Assembly: GCF_029338395.1 (NCBI RefSeq) | Contig: NZ_CP119809.1 | Location: forward strand, 2,852,001 to 2,916,000 | Origin: Halorussus caseinilyticus | GTDB lineage: Archaea; Halobacteriota; Halobacteria; Halobacteriales; Haladaptataceae | Length of the DNA: 64,000 nucleotides | Reading direction: 5' to 3' | Part shown: positions 16,739 through 25,226 of the stretch, piece after piece | How the letters are laid out: each line of letters opens with the position of its first letter | Numbering within the stretch: the first letter of the stretch is position 1 | Translations under genes and position numbers: made by a program | The notes under the pieces: model-generated | What the model saw: the letters and a program-made list of their open reading frames with translations, nothing else | Told to the model about the DNA's origin: nothing | The model's database searches: none

Positions 16739-17344
16739 ATGGGACTGTTCGACGGACTGCGAGAGGTACTGGGCATCCGCGCCGAGGCCGACGCGACCCG
16801 GAAGGCCGACCCCGAGGACCTGTTCGGCATGAGTACCGCCTACGTCACGATGGAGGCCGAACTGGGCTACGCCGCGGTCGGCGAGGCCGCGCTCTGCTTC
16901 TCGGAAGTGGACAGCGCCGACTTCTCCGACGCTGTGGAAGAAGTCCACGAGATTCTGGAAGTCGGCGCGGAGGAGACCGGTACCGAGACCGAGGCCCACA
17001 CCGACGACTACGGCTACTCGTGGGTGATTCTGCGGGATTCGGACTTCGAGGACCTCGTGACCAGCCTCAACTTCGCCGCCGACACCTTGATGGAACGGGG
17101 CTACGGGTCCAGACTGCTCGCGGCGCTCTTCGCCTTCGAACGCGACGGCCAGAAGGCCTACTGGGTCTACTCGTTCCGGCGCGGAGCGTACTACCCCCTC
17201 GTGCCGAAGGGGACCGACGACCGGGATTCCAGCGCCGAGTTCAAACTCGAGAGCAACCTCGATGGCGAACTAGACCTCGAAGAGAACAAGGAGTACTGGT
17301 ACGCGCTCTTGCCCGACTCGCCCGGCAAACATCCGTGGGACTGA
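16739..17344 (+). CDS. PspA-associated protein PspAB
   Basis: A 201-residue soluble acidic protein. The opening MGLFDGLREVLGIRAE and the segment DPEDLFGMSTAYVTMEAEL are characteristic of the haloarchaeal PspAB family, named for association with PspA-type membrane-stress proteins. A later block (SRLLAALFAFERDGQKAYWVYSFRRGAYYPL) is also typical. The molecular role is not established. No pspA gene is visible nearby. It lies between the subtilase and radA with separate gaps. Confidence 0.8.
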   Translation: MGLFDGLREVLGIRAEADATRKADPEDLFGMSTAYVTMEAELGYAAVGEAALCFSEVDSADFSDAVEEVHEILEVGAEETGTETEAHTDDYGYSWVILRDSDFEDLVTSLNFAADTLMERGYGSRLLAALFAFERDGQKAYWVYSFRRGAYYPLVPKGTDDRDSSAEFKLESNLDGELDLEENKEYWYALLPDSPGKHPWD

Positions 17345-17474
17345 CTCCGACCGAGAACGAACCCGACCACCGACGAACGATGCTCCGACTCTTCTCATTT
17401 TAAACCCCGTCAGACGTACATCGTTACCCCGACGCTTGCCGTCATTTTCACTTTCACTTTGGTGTTAACGGGGG

Positions 17475-17482
17475 TTTATATG
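17475..17482 (+). promoter_or_regulatory. TATA-like box of radA
   Basis: TTTATATG lies about 29 nt before ATG 17508. A tandem TTTCACTTTCACTTT tract lies just upstream (about 17446-17461). Confidence 0.5.
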
Positions 17483-17507
17483 ATGGGCCGCACAAGCGAA
17501 GCATACG

Positions 17508-18542
17508 ATGGCAGCAGACGTAGACCTCGAAGAACTGCCGGGCGTCGGCCCGGCGACCGCCGAAAAGCTCCGAGACGCAGGTTTCGACTCCTACGAGGGT
17601 CTCGCAGTAGCCAGCCCCAGCGAACTCTCGAACACCGCCGACGTGGGCGACTCGACCGCCTCCGACATCGTTCAGGCGGCCCGTGAAGCCGCCGACGTGG
17701 GCGGATTCGAGACCGGCAAGAGCGTGCTGGAGCGCCGCGAGAAGATTGGAAAGCTCAAGTGGAAGATAGACGAGGTTGACGACCTGCTCGGCGGCGGCGT
17801 CGAAACTCAGTCGATTACGGAAGTCTACGGCGAGTTCGGTGCCGGGAAGTCACAGGTCACTCACCAACTCGCGGTCAACGTCCAACTGCCCCGCGAACAC
17901 GGGGGTCTCGGCGGGAGCGCCATGTTCGTGGACAGCGAGGACACGTTCCGTCCCGAACGAATCGACGACATGGTGAAGGGACTGCCAGACGAGGCGATTC
18001 AGGCCGCGATGGACGAGCGCGAAATCGAGGGCACGCCCGACGACGACGAGGCGATGGAGGAACTCGTCGAGGACTTCCTCGACAAGATTCACGTCGCCAA
18101 GGCGTTCAACTCCAACCACCAGATGCTACTGGCGGAGAAGGCCGAAGAACTCGCCAACGAGACCCAAGACGACGACTATCCCGTCCGCCTGCTCTGCGTG
18201 GACTCGCTGACGGCCCACTTCCGCGCCGAGTACGTCGGCCGCGGCGAACTCGCCGAGCGCCAGCAGAAGCTCAACAAGCACCTCCACGACTTGGACAAGG
18301 TGGGCAACCTCCACAACACCGCGGTCGTCGTGACGAATCAGGTCGCGTCGAACCCCGACTCGTTCTTCGGCGACCCGACCCAACCCATCGGCGGCAACAT
18401 CCTCGGCCACAAGTCCACGTTCCGCATCTACCTCCGCAAGTCGAAGGGCGACAAGCGCATCGTCCGCCTCGTGGACGCGCCGAACCTCGCCGACGGCGAG
18501 GCAGTCATGCGCGTCGAGGACGGCGGTCTGAAGCCCGAGTAA
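17508..18542 (+). CDS. radA: DNA repair and recombination protein RadA
   Basis: A 344-residue archaeal recombinase. The N-terminal helix-hairpin-helix domain ([19 protein letters not shown] at about 7-25) binds DNA. Walker A GEFGAGKS is at 108-115 and the Walker B region lies in [13 protein letters not shown]. Loop 2 and the C-terminal [16 protein letters not shown] with [18 protein letters not shown] are typical. It forms filaments on single-stranded DNA for strand exchange. No intein is present. Length and start agree with other haloarchaeal RadA proteins. Confidence 0.97.
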   Translation: MAADVDLEELPGVGPATAEKLRDAGFDSYEGLAVASPSELSNTADVGDSTASDIVQAAREAADVGGFETGKSVLERREKIGKLKWKIDEVDDLLGGGVETQSITEVYGEFGAGKSQVTHQLAVNVQLPREHGGLGGSAMFVDSEDTFRPERIDDMVKGLPDEAIQAAMDEREIEGTPDDDEAMEELVEDFLDKIHVAKAFNSNHQMLLAEKAEELANETQDDDYPVRLLCVDSLTAHFRAEYVGRGELAERQQKLNKHLHDLDKVGNLHNTAVVVTNQVASNPDSFFGDPTQPIGGNILGHKSTFRIYLRKSKGDKRIVRLVDAPNLADGEAVMRVEDGGLKPE

Positions 18543-18859
18543 ACCGTCTCGGTCGTCTCTCGTCTCCGGTCTTCCGTCGTTCGCCCTTCCGTCTCTCTCA
18601 CCCTCGTCGTTCGCTCGCGGCGCTCGCGTACGAGCGCCACGAGCGACCATCTTTAGCTATGTTCAGAAACATCGAGAGAGTTCTCTAATAATGGAATATA
18701 TTGCTCTCGATGACCGACGTTTCGGGACGAGCGCGCGACCCGACGTGGCGAGTCGGCGCGGACGGAGCGCAGACTGCGCTCCGTCCGCGCGCTTGGCCGG
18801 GGTTCGACCCGCTGAGTCGGCCAGTTTCCCTTTACACCCGGAAAGACTCTGTTCGAGAC
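18543..18859. other. 317-nt gap with two inverted repeats
   Basis: No gene is seen. A 17-bp perfect inverted repeat lies at 18756-18790. A looser one has 9-bp arms at 18670-18678 and 18704-18712, flanking an AT-rich core that could be the promoter of the next gene. Confidence 0.6.
18756..18790. repeat. Perfect 17-bp inverted repeat with 1-nt loop
   Basis: Arms 18756-18772 and 18774-18790 are exact reverse complements around one A. It lies 214 nt after radA and 70 nt before the AI-2E-type permease gene. It could be a terminator-like cruciform or a regulatory hairpin. Confidence 0.6.
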
Positions 18860-19849
18860 ATGAAAGCGCGGACGGCGTTTGCGGCCATTCTGGTCGGCGT
18901 TCTCGCGGTACTGTCTCTCCTCGTCGTCAGACCCTTCCTCGACTACCTACTGGCGGCGATGCTTCTGGCGTTCGTCCTCACGCCCGCCCAGCGACGACTC
19001 GCGCCAGAAATCGGGTCGAAGGTATCGGCGTTCGCGCTCGTCGGCCTGACGGTACTGCTGTTCGTCGGGCCGATTGGACTCCTCTTGCGGGTCGCGCTCG
19101 AAAGCCTGAACGACCTTCCGACCTCCGCGAGCGAACTCCCGACGTTCGAGTCGGTCGAACGCGTCGCCGAGCGAACCCTCGGCGTGCAGTTGTCGGGCCA
19201 GTTCGACCGACTCGTGGAGGGCGTGACCGGGATAGTCGCCCAGCAGAGTTCCGGAATCGCGTCCGCGAGCGTCCACGCCTTTCTCGGCGTCCTCCTGTTG
19301 CTGTTTCTGCTGTACTACTTACTGGAGGACGGCGACACGCTGGTTCGGTGGACCAAGAGCGTCACGCCGCTTCCGCGGGCCGTGCAGGACGAACTCTACG
19401 CCGAGGCCGAAGATGCGACGTGGGCGGTGCTGAAGGGCCACGTCTTCGTCGCCACCGTACAGGGGTTCGTGTCGGGACTGGGCCTGTTCGCGCTCGGGAT
19501 ACCCGACGCCGCGTTCTGGACCGTCGTGATGATGTTTCTGGCGATGGTCCCCATCGTCGGCGTCGCGCCCGTGCTGGGCGGCGGAGTCATCTACCTCGCG
19601 GTGAACGGGCGATTTCTCGAAGGCGCGCTGTTGTTCGTCTACGGCATGACCGTCGTCGCCATCACCGACGACTACCTCCGTGCGCTGGTCATCGACAAGG
19701 AGTCGTCGCTCCACTCGGGCGTCGTCCTGATGGGGGTGTTCGGCGCGGCGTACTTCCTCGGCGCTATCGGCATCTTCGTCGGTCCCATCATCCTCGCGCT
19801 GTTCAAGGCGACCATCGAGGTGTTCACCGAGTACTACGACCTCGGGTGA
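18860..19849 (+). CDS. AI-2E family (PerM/YdiK-like) transporter
   Basis: A 329-residue membrane protein. The start is ATG 18860 (MKARTAFAAILVGV); the longer frame crosses the 17-bp inverted repeat. It has paired N-terminal spans, a middle span after a soluble loop (SVHAFLGVLLLLFLLYYLL), and C-terminal spans. The family signature is in the stretch AVLKGHVFVATVQGFVSGL, the PIVGVAPVLGGGVIYLA block and the end SGVVLMGVFGAAYFLGAIGIFVGP. Members are linked to autoinducer-2 export or Na+/H+ antiport; the substrate here is unknown. Confidence 0.9.
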   Translation: MKARTAFAAILVGVLAVLSLLVVRPFLDYLLAAMLLAFVLTPAQRRLAPEIGSKVSAFALVGLTVLLFVGPIGLLLRVALESLNDLPTSASELPTFESVERVAERTLGVQLSGQFDRLVEGVTGIVAQQSSGIASASVHAFLGVLLLLFLLYYLLEDGDTLVRWTKSVTPLPRAVQDELYAEAEDATWAVLKGHVFVATVQGFVSGLGLFALGIPDAAFWTVVMMFLAMVPIVGVAPVLGGGVIYLAVNGRFLEGALLFVYGMTVVAITDDYLRALVIDKESSLHSGVVLMGVFGAAYFLGAIGIFVGPIILALFKATIEVFTEYYDLG

Positions 19850-19871
19850 GTCCGCTCGCGCCGTCCGAGAG

Positions 19872-19879
19872 TATTTAAC
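19872..19879 (+). promoter_or_regulatory. TATA-like box of the 19902-20701 pair
   Basis: TATTTAAC lies about 26 nt before ATG 19902, fitting a leaderless two-gene transcript. Confidence 0.5.
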
Positions 19880-19901
19880 TCACTGTGAACTGTGGTCTCA
19901 C

Positions 19902-20108
19902 ATGGGATACCACGTCATCAACTCCGAGACGGTCGAACCAGCCCCCGACCGACCGTACGTCCAGCGTTCGCTCAGGGACGCCGCGAAGTCGGCGAACGTC
20001 ACAACCGACCGCTACGAGGTCGAACCCGAGGACCGTCGCGTCGAGACGCCCGACGGCGAACGGGTCGTCCCCGAGGGCCACGTCTTCGTCGTGGAATCCG
20101 ACGCATGA
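19902..20108 (+). CDS. Small conserved haloarchaeal protein, function unknown
   Basis: A 68-residue acidic soluble protein. The end (VETPDGERVVPEGHVFVVES) suggests a beta-barrel-like edge, but no motif is diagnostic. Its TGA overlaps the ATG of the next gene (ATGA at 20105-20108), so the two are co-translated. Start chosen by TATA spacing. No family recognised. Confidence 0.65.
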   Translation: MGYHVINSETVEPAPDRPYVQRSLRDAAKSANVTTDRYEVEPEDRRVETPDGERVVPEGHVFVVESDA

Positions 20109-20701
20109 GCGAGGAGAGCGCCGACGCGGACACCCCCGACGACGTGCCCGACTGGGACGACGAGTACGTAGACCGGGTGAGCGACCGCCTGATGTTCAAC
20201 TACGACCTCGAAAAGGACTACCGCGTTCGGGGTCGGCCGTTCACGATGTACGGCGAACTCCGGATGGAGTCCCAGAAGCATTTCCTCCACCCGTCGGTCA
20301 ACTACGCCAACTACGAGGCCCGCGAACATCTGTTCGTCCGGCGCGCCGAGTCGATTTCCGCGGCGGACATCGACGAGTTGGTCGAACTCGGCCACGCCCT
20401 CGCCGACGAGCGGATTGACCCCGACGAGGAACACTACGGTACCGAGTTCACCTTCGCCGTGGTCGTCCCAGAGATTCCCGACGCCGTGCGCGAACGAGTC
20501 GCCGGGTTCCGCGACCGGACCCTGCTCAAGTTCGGCTACTACGGCCACTACGAGGTGAATCTTCTCGTAGTCGCGCCGGACGACGAGCAAGTAGTCGAGA
20601 GCGAGAACGCCGACGTTGCCGCGGCGTTCCGAACGTGGTCGGACGTGCCCGAACAGTCGCCGGGACTGTTGGCCCGGCTCGTCGCCGCGATTCGAAGCTG
20701 A
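20105..20701 (+). CDS. Conserved haloarchaeal protein, function unknown
   Basis: A 198-residue protein starting at ATG 20105, overlapping the previous stop by 4 nt. The N-terminus is very acidic (SEESADADTPDDVPDWDDE). The core has YDLEKDYRVRGRPFTMYGE and HYGTEFTFAVVVPEIPDAV, and the C-terminal segment KFGYYGHYEVNLLVVAP is beta-rich. There are no membrane segments or metal-binding cysteines. Its coupling to the small upstream gene suggests a shared process. No name can be given. Confidence 0.7.
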   Translation: MSEESADADTPDDVPDWDDEYVDRVSDRLMFNYDLEKDYRVRGRPFTMYGELRMESQKHFLHPSVNYANYEAREHLFVRRAESISAADIDELVELGHALADERIDPDEEHYGTEFTFAVVVPEIPDAVRERVAGFRDRTLLKFGYYGHYEVNLLVVAPDDEQVVESENADVAAAFRTWSDVPEQSPGLLARLVAAIRS

Positions 20702-20742
20702 CGCTTCCGGGTCGAGTGCGAAAAAACGAGAGCGTCGGTTAG

Positions 20743-22563
20743 TCAGTCGCCGTCGGGTTCGCCGCCGTCCGCGACCGGCGTTCCGCGCCCGCCACGGACC
20801 TGCTGGATGTTCCTGTAGCCCATCCGAACCAGCGACAGCGCCAGTCCGATGAGAACCAACGCGAGTACGATTTGCGTGATGGCCGATAGCGTCTCGGCCA
20901 GCGTCATCTGTGCCGGACTGTTCTCGATGAACTTGACGTAGAGGTTGTCGTGGAACGCCAACCACCCGAGTCCGAGGATGGTCATGGTTCCCATCAGCGC
21001 CATCGGGACGCCGGTCGAGACGAGTTGCTTCGAGTCGTCCCAGTTGGCTAGCCACACCGTCGCAGTCAGGAGCGCCAGCGCCGCGAGCAACTGGTTCGCG
21101 CCGCCGAACAACTGCCAGAGGGTGAGCCACGACCCGCTGGTGATGAGAACGTACGCCGGGATGCCCTGTATCGCGGCGTTGGCGTAGCGGTTCTTGGCGA
21201 CTTCACCCGCGCTGGAGGCGTTCGTGCCGACGATTTCCTCGACCATGTACCGACCGAGGCGAACCGCGGTGTCGGTCGAAGTCAACAGGAAACTGACCAG
21301 CACCAGCGCCATGAACGGCCCGCCGAACGAAGTCGGGATGCCGAACGATGTGAGGATGATGCCGCCGCCGGTTGCGAACGTCGGGAGCGCGAGACCGATG
21401 CCCCCGCCCACGTCGGGCGCGACGATGGCGACAGTCGCCAGCGCCACCGTCGCCAGCAGGCCCTCGCCGAGCATGCCGCCGTAACCGATGGTCCGCGCGT
21501 CGGACTCCTTGTTCAACTGCTTGGCGGTGGTCCCCGACGAGACCAGCGAGTGGAACCCGCTAATCGTCCCGCACGCGATGGTGATGAACAGGAGCGGGAA
21601 CAGCGGCGTCCCGGTCGCTCCCATGAACCCCTTGTACGACGCGAGTTGGATTTCGAGGGGTTGGTTCGCCGTGCCGAACACGGTGCCAACGATGATAGCC
21701 AACAGCGCGCCGCCGACGCCGGTGTACAGCAGGAACGACGACAGGTAGTCGCGCGGTTGAAGCAACATCCAGACGGGGAGTGCGCTCGCCAGTCCGCCGT
21801 AGAGGATGATTATCGGCACCCACGCCGCGGTGTTGACGCCGAGGCTTCCCGCCGCGGGTATCCACTCCCCGCCGCTGAACAGCACGATAGTTCCGGCGGG
21901 GTAGGCCGCGTCCGCACCGGCCGGGAACAGCGCGAGGGGGTACTCGATGCCCGCGAAGACCCCGCCGAATACGCCAGTCACGAACACGACCGTTCCGAGC
22001 AGGAACGGAAGGTTGAGTTGGTAGAGATAGACGCCGAAGACGAACGCGAGCGCGATGTACACGAAACTCGCCGTCGCCGCCTGCGGGAAGGCGTTGAACA
22101 CGATGGCGACCACCAGCGCGAACACCGCCACGACGAGGATGATGGTCAGGAACGCGAACCACAGCAACATGTTCTTGCCGCGCTCGCCGACGTACTCGCC
22201 GATGATGTAGCCGATAGACTTGCCCTCGTGTCGCAGGCTACTCGACAACGAAACGAAGTCGTGGACCGACCCCATCAGGGGGTTCCCGATGGCAATCCAC
22301 AGGAGCGCGGGTACCCAACCCCACACCACGCCCGCCGTAATCGGCCCGACGATGGGTGCCCCGCCCGCGATACTCGAATAGTGATGCCCCAGTAGCACCG
22401 GCTTTTTCGCCGGTACGTACTCCTGCCCGTCTTCGTATTTGTGTGCTGGCGTCTCACGCTCGTCGTCGAGTTCGACGAACTGCGCGAGGTACCGGGAGTA
22501 GCCCAGATACCCGACGCTGAAGAGCGCGAGAACCGACAGCACCATCCAGATTACTTGCACCAT
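20743..22563 (-). CDS. cstA: CstA-family carbon starvation protein / peptide-pyruvate transporter
   Basis: A 606-residue protein with about 15-16 hydrophobic helices. The N-terminal VLLGHHYSSIAGGAPIVGP and GSVHDFVSLSSSLRHEGKS are CstA-family signatures, and the central GFHSLVSSGTTAKQL is also conserved. Bacterial CstA and its paralogs (BtsT) import peptides or pyruvate under carbon limitation; the archaeal substrate is unproven. The C-terminus is short and acidic. Monocistronic by spacing. Confidence 0.92.
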   Translation of the reverse strand: MVQVIWMVLSVLALFSVGYLGYSRYLAQFVELDDERETPAHKYEDGQEYVPAKKPVLLGHHYSSIAGGAPIVGPITAGVVWGWVPALLWIAIGNPLMGSVHDFVSLSSSLRHEGKSIGYIIGEYVGERGKNMLLWFAFLTIILVVAVFALVVAIVFNAFPQAATASFVYIALAFVFGVYLYQLNLPFLLGTVVFVTGVFGGVFAGIEYPLALFPAGADAAYPAGTIVLFSGGEWIPAAGSLGVNTAAWVPIIILYGGLASALPVWMLLQPRDYLSSFLLYTGVGGALLAIIVGTVFGTANQPLEIQLASYKGFMGATGTPLFPLLFITIACGTISGFHSLVSSGTTAKQLNKESDARTIGYGGMLGEGLLATVALATVAIVAPDVGGGIGLALPTFATGGGIILTSFGIPTSFGGPFMALVLVSFLLTSTDTAVRLGRYMVEEIVGTNASSAGEVAKNRYANAAIQGIPAYVLITSGSWLTLWQLFGGANQLLAALALLTATVWLANWDDSKQLVSTGVPMALMGTMTILGLGWLAFHDNLYVKFIENSPAQMTLAETLSAITQIVLALVLIGLALSLVRMGYRNIQQVRGGRGTPVADGGEPDGD

Positions 22564-22755
22564 GGTATGCCACCTCGTCCCGAGACACGGAAAAGAAGAA
22601 CTTAAAGGTTGTTCTCGATTTTTTCTCGAATTTGATAGCTACGATAGCCGTTAGGAGGTCTCTCGCCGCCCGCAAGCCCCGTCTCCCAGTCGGACTGGTC
22701 CGGGATTTGACGGCAACTTTCGCTTGAAAACTTTCTGGTCGCTACCGGCCCGCGG

Positions 22756-23724
22756 TTAGACGCTCGCCCCCGGCGCGACTTCGATGTCGAGTTCGGCCGC
22801 CACGTCGTCCAACAGGTCTCCTTTGACCTCCTCGACTCGCTGGCGGATGCGGGCCACGACCGGTTCGGGGAACTCCGCGTCGATTTGCCGGATGCGCTCG
22901 CGTTCGGTGGCGTGACGCTGGCGGAGGTACTGCGCGCCGGTCCCCTCCTCGCCCGCGTCGGGTTCGGGCGCGATTTTGTTGACCACCAGTCCCTCGACGC
23001 CCAAGTCGTACTCCGAGAGGTCTTCGATTGCCCGGCGAGTCTCCCGAATCGAGAGTTCGTCGGGGTTCAACACGAGGAAGAAGGTAGCGTCCTCGCGGAG
23101 GGTTCGGCCCGCGAACTCGAACATCTCCTTTCGCTCGGTGAGGCGGGCGATGATGGGGTCCTCGGCGGCCTTCTTGCGCGCCTCGCGTTCGCCGATGGCC
23201 GCCTTCTCGTAGAGGTCGATGCTCTTCTCGCGCTTGGACAGCAGTCGCGCTATCCAACTCTCTAGGAAGTCCGGAAGCGCGAGCAGTCGGAGGGTGCCGC
23301 CGGTCGGCGAGGTGTCGAAGACCACCCGGTCGTACTCCTCGGAGTCGCGCATTACGTCGATGAAGCGGTCGAACAGCGCCGCCTCGTACGCGCCGGGAGT
23401 CCGGTGGGCCAACTCGATTTGGCGGTCGATTTCGTTGACGATGGAGGGACTCACTTGGTCGCTCATCGTCCGCTTTATCTCCCGCATGTGACGCTGTACC
23501 TCCTCGTCGGGGTCCAATTCCATCGCCCAGAGGTTCTCGTGGCCCTCGACTCGCTGGGGGTCGTCGCCGAACTGCTGGTCGAACACGTCGGAGGTGCTGT
23601 GGGCCGGGTCGGTAGAGACCACCAGCGTTCGCAGGCCCTCGCGGGCGCACGTGAGACCGTACGCGCACGAGACGGTGGTCTTGCCGACGCCGCCCTTGCC
23701 GCCGAAGAAGACGAACTTGTTCAT
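22756..23724 (-). CDS. ArsA/Get3-type ATPase, single domain
   Basis: A 322-residue P-loop ATPase. The deviant Walker A GGKGGVGKTT is at 8-17, and VSTDPAHSTSDVF supplies the switch I region. The A-loop and switch II are in VVFDTSPTGGTLRLLALPDFL. It has one ATPase domain, as in archaeal Get3 and TRC40-like proteins, not the duplicated bacterial ArsA, and no arsenite-binding cysteine triad is evident. The likely role is client or membrane-protein handling. It starts 1 nt after the stop of a 98-residue gene, so the two form an operon. Confidence 0.9.
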   Translation of the reverse strand: MNKFVFFGGKGGVGKTTVSCAYGLTCAREGLRTLVVSTDPAHSTSDVFDQQFGDDPQRVEGHENLWAMELDPDEEVQRHMREIKRTMSDQVSPSIVNEIDRQIELAHRTPGAYEAALFDRFIDVMRDSEEYDRVVFDTSPTGGTLRLLALPDFLESWIARLLSKREKSIDLYEKAAIGEREARKKAAEDPIIARLTERKEMFEFAGRTLREDATFFLVLNPDELSIRETRRAIEDLSEYDLGVEGLVVNKIAPEPDAGEEGTGAQYLRQRHATERERIRQIDAEFPEPVVARIRQRVEEVKGDLLDDVAAELDIEVAPGASV

Positions 23725-23725
23725 G

Positions 23726-24022
23726 TTAGAAGTGATACTGCTGACCCTTGCGTTCGATGAGCGATTCGCGGTCCCACATCCGGCGCTCGAACTGCTGAAA
23801 CTCCTCGCCGAGGTACGGCAGGAGTTCGGCGGTGTAGTAGGAGACTGGACTCGGGATGCCGAACGCGTCGGCGAAGCACGCGAACATGAAGGTGTCCTCG
23901 GTGTCCTCGGCCTCCTTCTCGACGAGTTCGAAGGCGGGATGCTCTATCATCCCGTGATAGAGACCGTGAAGCCACTCCTCCACTCGCTCGCGGTACACCG
24001 CTATCCGGTCGGCAAGTGTCAT
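23726..24022 (-). CDS. 98-residue partner of the ArsA-type ATPase, function unknown
   Basis: A helical protein with one short hydrophobic patch, opening MTLADRIAVYRERVEEWLHG and containing MFACFADAFGIPSPVSYYTA. The gene ends 1 nt before the ArsA-type start, so translation is coupled. It has no Cys motif beyond a single residue and no membrane span. It could be an adaptor or substrate-specificity factor of the ATPase; that is inference from position. Confidence 0.72.
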   Translation of the reverse strand: MTLADRIAVYRERVEEWLHGLYHGMIEHPAFELVEKEAEDTEDTFMFACFADAFGIPSPVSYYTAELLPYLGEEFQQFERRMWDRESLIERKGQQYHF

Positions 24023-24200
24023 TGTTTACCACACAGTCGTTCCGCCGATAAAAGGTTGCCGCCACGCCGCCCGCTGAGCGTCGTTTTTCGGGTTCGTGCG
24101 GCCGCGAGATTGGTTTTTCGAAGCGAGAGCTGATTTGATTCGCTCCACGTCGGCGCGTGGGCGTCGTCGGGAGCGAGACGCGCAATCGGTCGGGGGAGGC

Positions 24201-24290
24201 ATGTGGTCCGCAGTAGCGGTGGCGGTGGCAGTTGCGGTGCGGTAGCGGTGGCAGTTGCGGTCTGATTGGTTCCAACCTGAAACTAGCACT
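24201..24290 (+). repeat. Dispersed GCGGT-rich repeat, copy B
   Basis: Imperfect GCGGTGGCGGTTGC-type units (24214-24261) lead into CTGATTGGTTCCAACCTG and ACTAGC. This is the same order as copies A and C. This copy is longer because the GCGGT block is duplicated. It lies in the 424-nt gap 24023-24446, which holds no gene. Confidence 0.55.
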
Positions 24291-24370
24291 TCTTGTTTTC
24301 GCTGAGTACTCCTCTCTGCGTTTTCGCCGCTCGCCGCCGCGGTCGTAATGCGGTCCACAGAGAAACTATT

Positions 24371-24407
24371 TTATTTCTCTAGGAAATAAAAATATTGCTC
24401 TAGCAAT
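24371..24407. promoter_or_regulatory. Two tandem AT-rich palindromes
   Basis: TTATTTC...GAAATAA (24371-24389) and ATTGCTCTAGCAAT (24394-24407) have centres about 20 bp apart, two helical turns. They lie downstream of the minus-strand zinc-ribbon gene, each followed by T-rich sequence on that strand. They could be a terminator pair or a dimer-binding operator. Confidence 0.4.
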
Positions 24408-24446
24408 TAAAAATATTCTTTAAGCACCGGAATAACTATATCCAAC

Positions 24447-24644
24447 CTAGCACGCACACCCCGTCGAGTCCGGCGAGCGCTCGAACTCCATCTCGTCGCC
24501 GCACGTCGGGCAGTCCGGCGCGCCGTCGCCCTCAACTTTCACGTCGCGGATGCGCTCGCTACAGTCGTGACACCAGTACGCGCCCTTCGACTCGGTGGCC
24601 GTCGCCGAACCGCGGTTCGGCGACTCCGTGGACGCCTGCAACAA
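24447..24644 (-). CDS. Small zinc-ribbon protein with ambiguous start
   Basis: 65 residues from TTG 24644. CHDC near residue 25, CPTC near 46 and a final CAC tail make a zinc ribbon of a type common in haloarchaea. The frame stays open upstream, encoding IGILGTAKE before LLQAST. That extension looks native, but its first codon is ATA at 24671, exactly where a leaderless start is expected below a TTTTAAG box (24696-24702). Either the ATG mutated to ATA or a TTG is used. Function unknown. Confidence 0.65.
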   Translation of the reverse strand: MLQASTESPNRGSATATESKGAYWCHDCSERIRDVKVEGDGAPDCPTCGDEMEFERSPDSTGCAC

Positions 24645-24787
24645 CTCCTTGGCTGTGCCTAATATCCCTATGGCGTGAACCTGTCCTGACGGCTGCTTAA
24701 AAGCTCGCCGGTCGTGCGCCGCGTCCGCACGAGCATCCCGCTTGCACGCGGACCCGCGAGCGACGGGCGGACCCGCGGGCGACGGAC

Positions 24788-24818
24788 GGTCGCGTCGCGC
24801 GCGAGGCGCGACGCGACC
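24788..24818 (-). terminator. 13-bp GC hairpin directly after the SRPBCC gene
   Basis: Arms 24788-24800 and 24806-24818 are exact reverse complements with loop GCGAG. The hairpin starts at the base after the minus-strand stop codon (24819-24821). Confidence 0.5.
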
Positions 24819-25226
24819 TCACACGTCCTCGGCCAACCGGTCGAGCGCCCGCCGGAGTTCCCCCTTCCGCTTCCACGCGGCGATGCGGTCCGAAACCGCC
24901 GTCACCGGCAGGTCGAGACTGACCGACGACCGCATCGTCACTCGACTGCCCTCGTTCTCGGGTTCGACCGTGACCTCGGTCTCCATCGACTCGAAGGGTC
25001 CGGCGTCCCCGCGCTGGCGGTAGACCAGACCGTTCTCGCGCTCCTCGAAGTCGAGGTGCATCGTCAATCCCCGCGCGCTGGCGGTCACGGTCCGTCCGTC
25101 GTCGGTCGATTCGACCGCTCGGACCTCGAAACTCCCCTCGTACTCGACCACTGTCTCCGGCGTGAGCGCGCGCTCTACGGACGCGGGCGGCGCGGGCACG
25201 AACGCCGAGACTTCGACTTCGCGCAT
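24819..25226 (-). CDS. SRPBCC-family (polyketide cyclase-like) protein
   Basis: A 135-residue protein with the Bet v1-like pattern: MREVEVSAFVPAPPASVERAL at the start, a beta-rich middle (TVTASARGLTMHLDFEE, TEVTVEPENEGSRVTMRSS) and a long C-terminal helix (AAWKRKGELRRALDRLAED). The start is ATG 25226; the frame upstream runs through repeat material. SRPBCC proteins bind lipids or aromatic ligands in a hydrophobic cavity; the ligand is unknown. Soluble. Confidence 0.82.
   Translation of the reverse strand: MREVEVSAFVPAPPASVERALTPETVVEYEGSFEVRAVESTDDGRTVTASARGLTMHLDFEERENGLVYRQRGDAGPFESMETEVTVEPENEGSRVTMRSSVSLDLPVTAVSDRIAAWKRKGELRRALDRLAEDV

Noticed and set aside
18191-18500. Intein in RadA
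   Set aside because: The protein is 344 residues and continuous through the motifs where archaeal RadA inteins insert.
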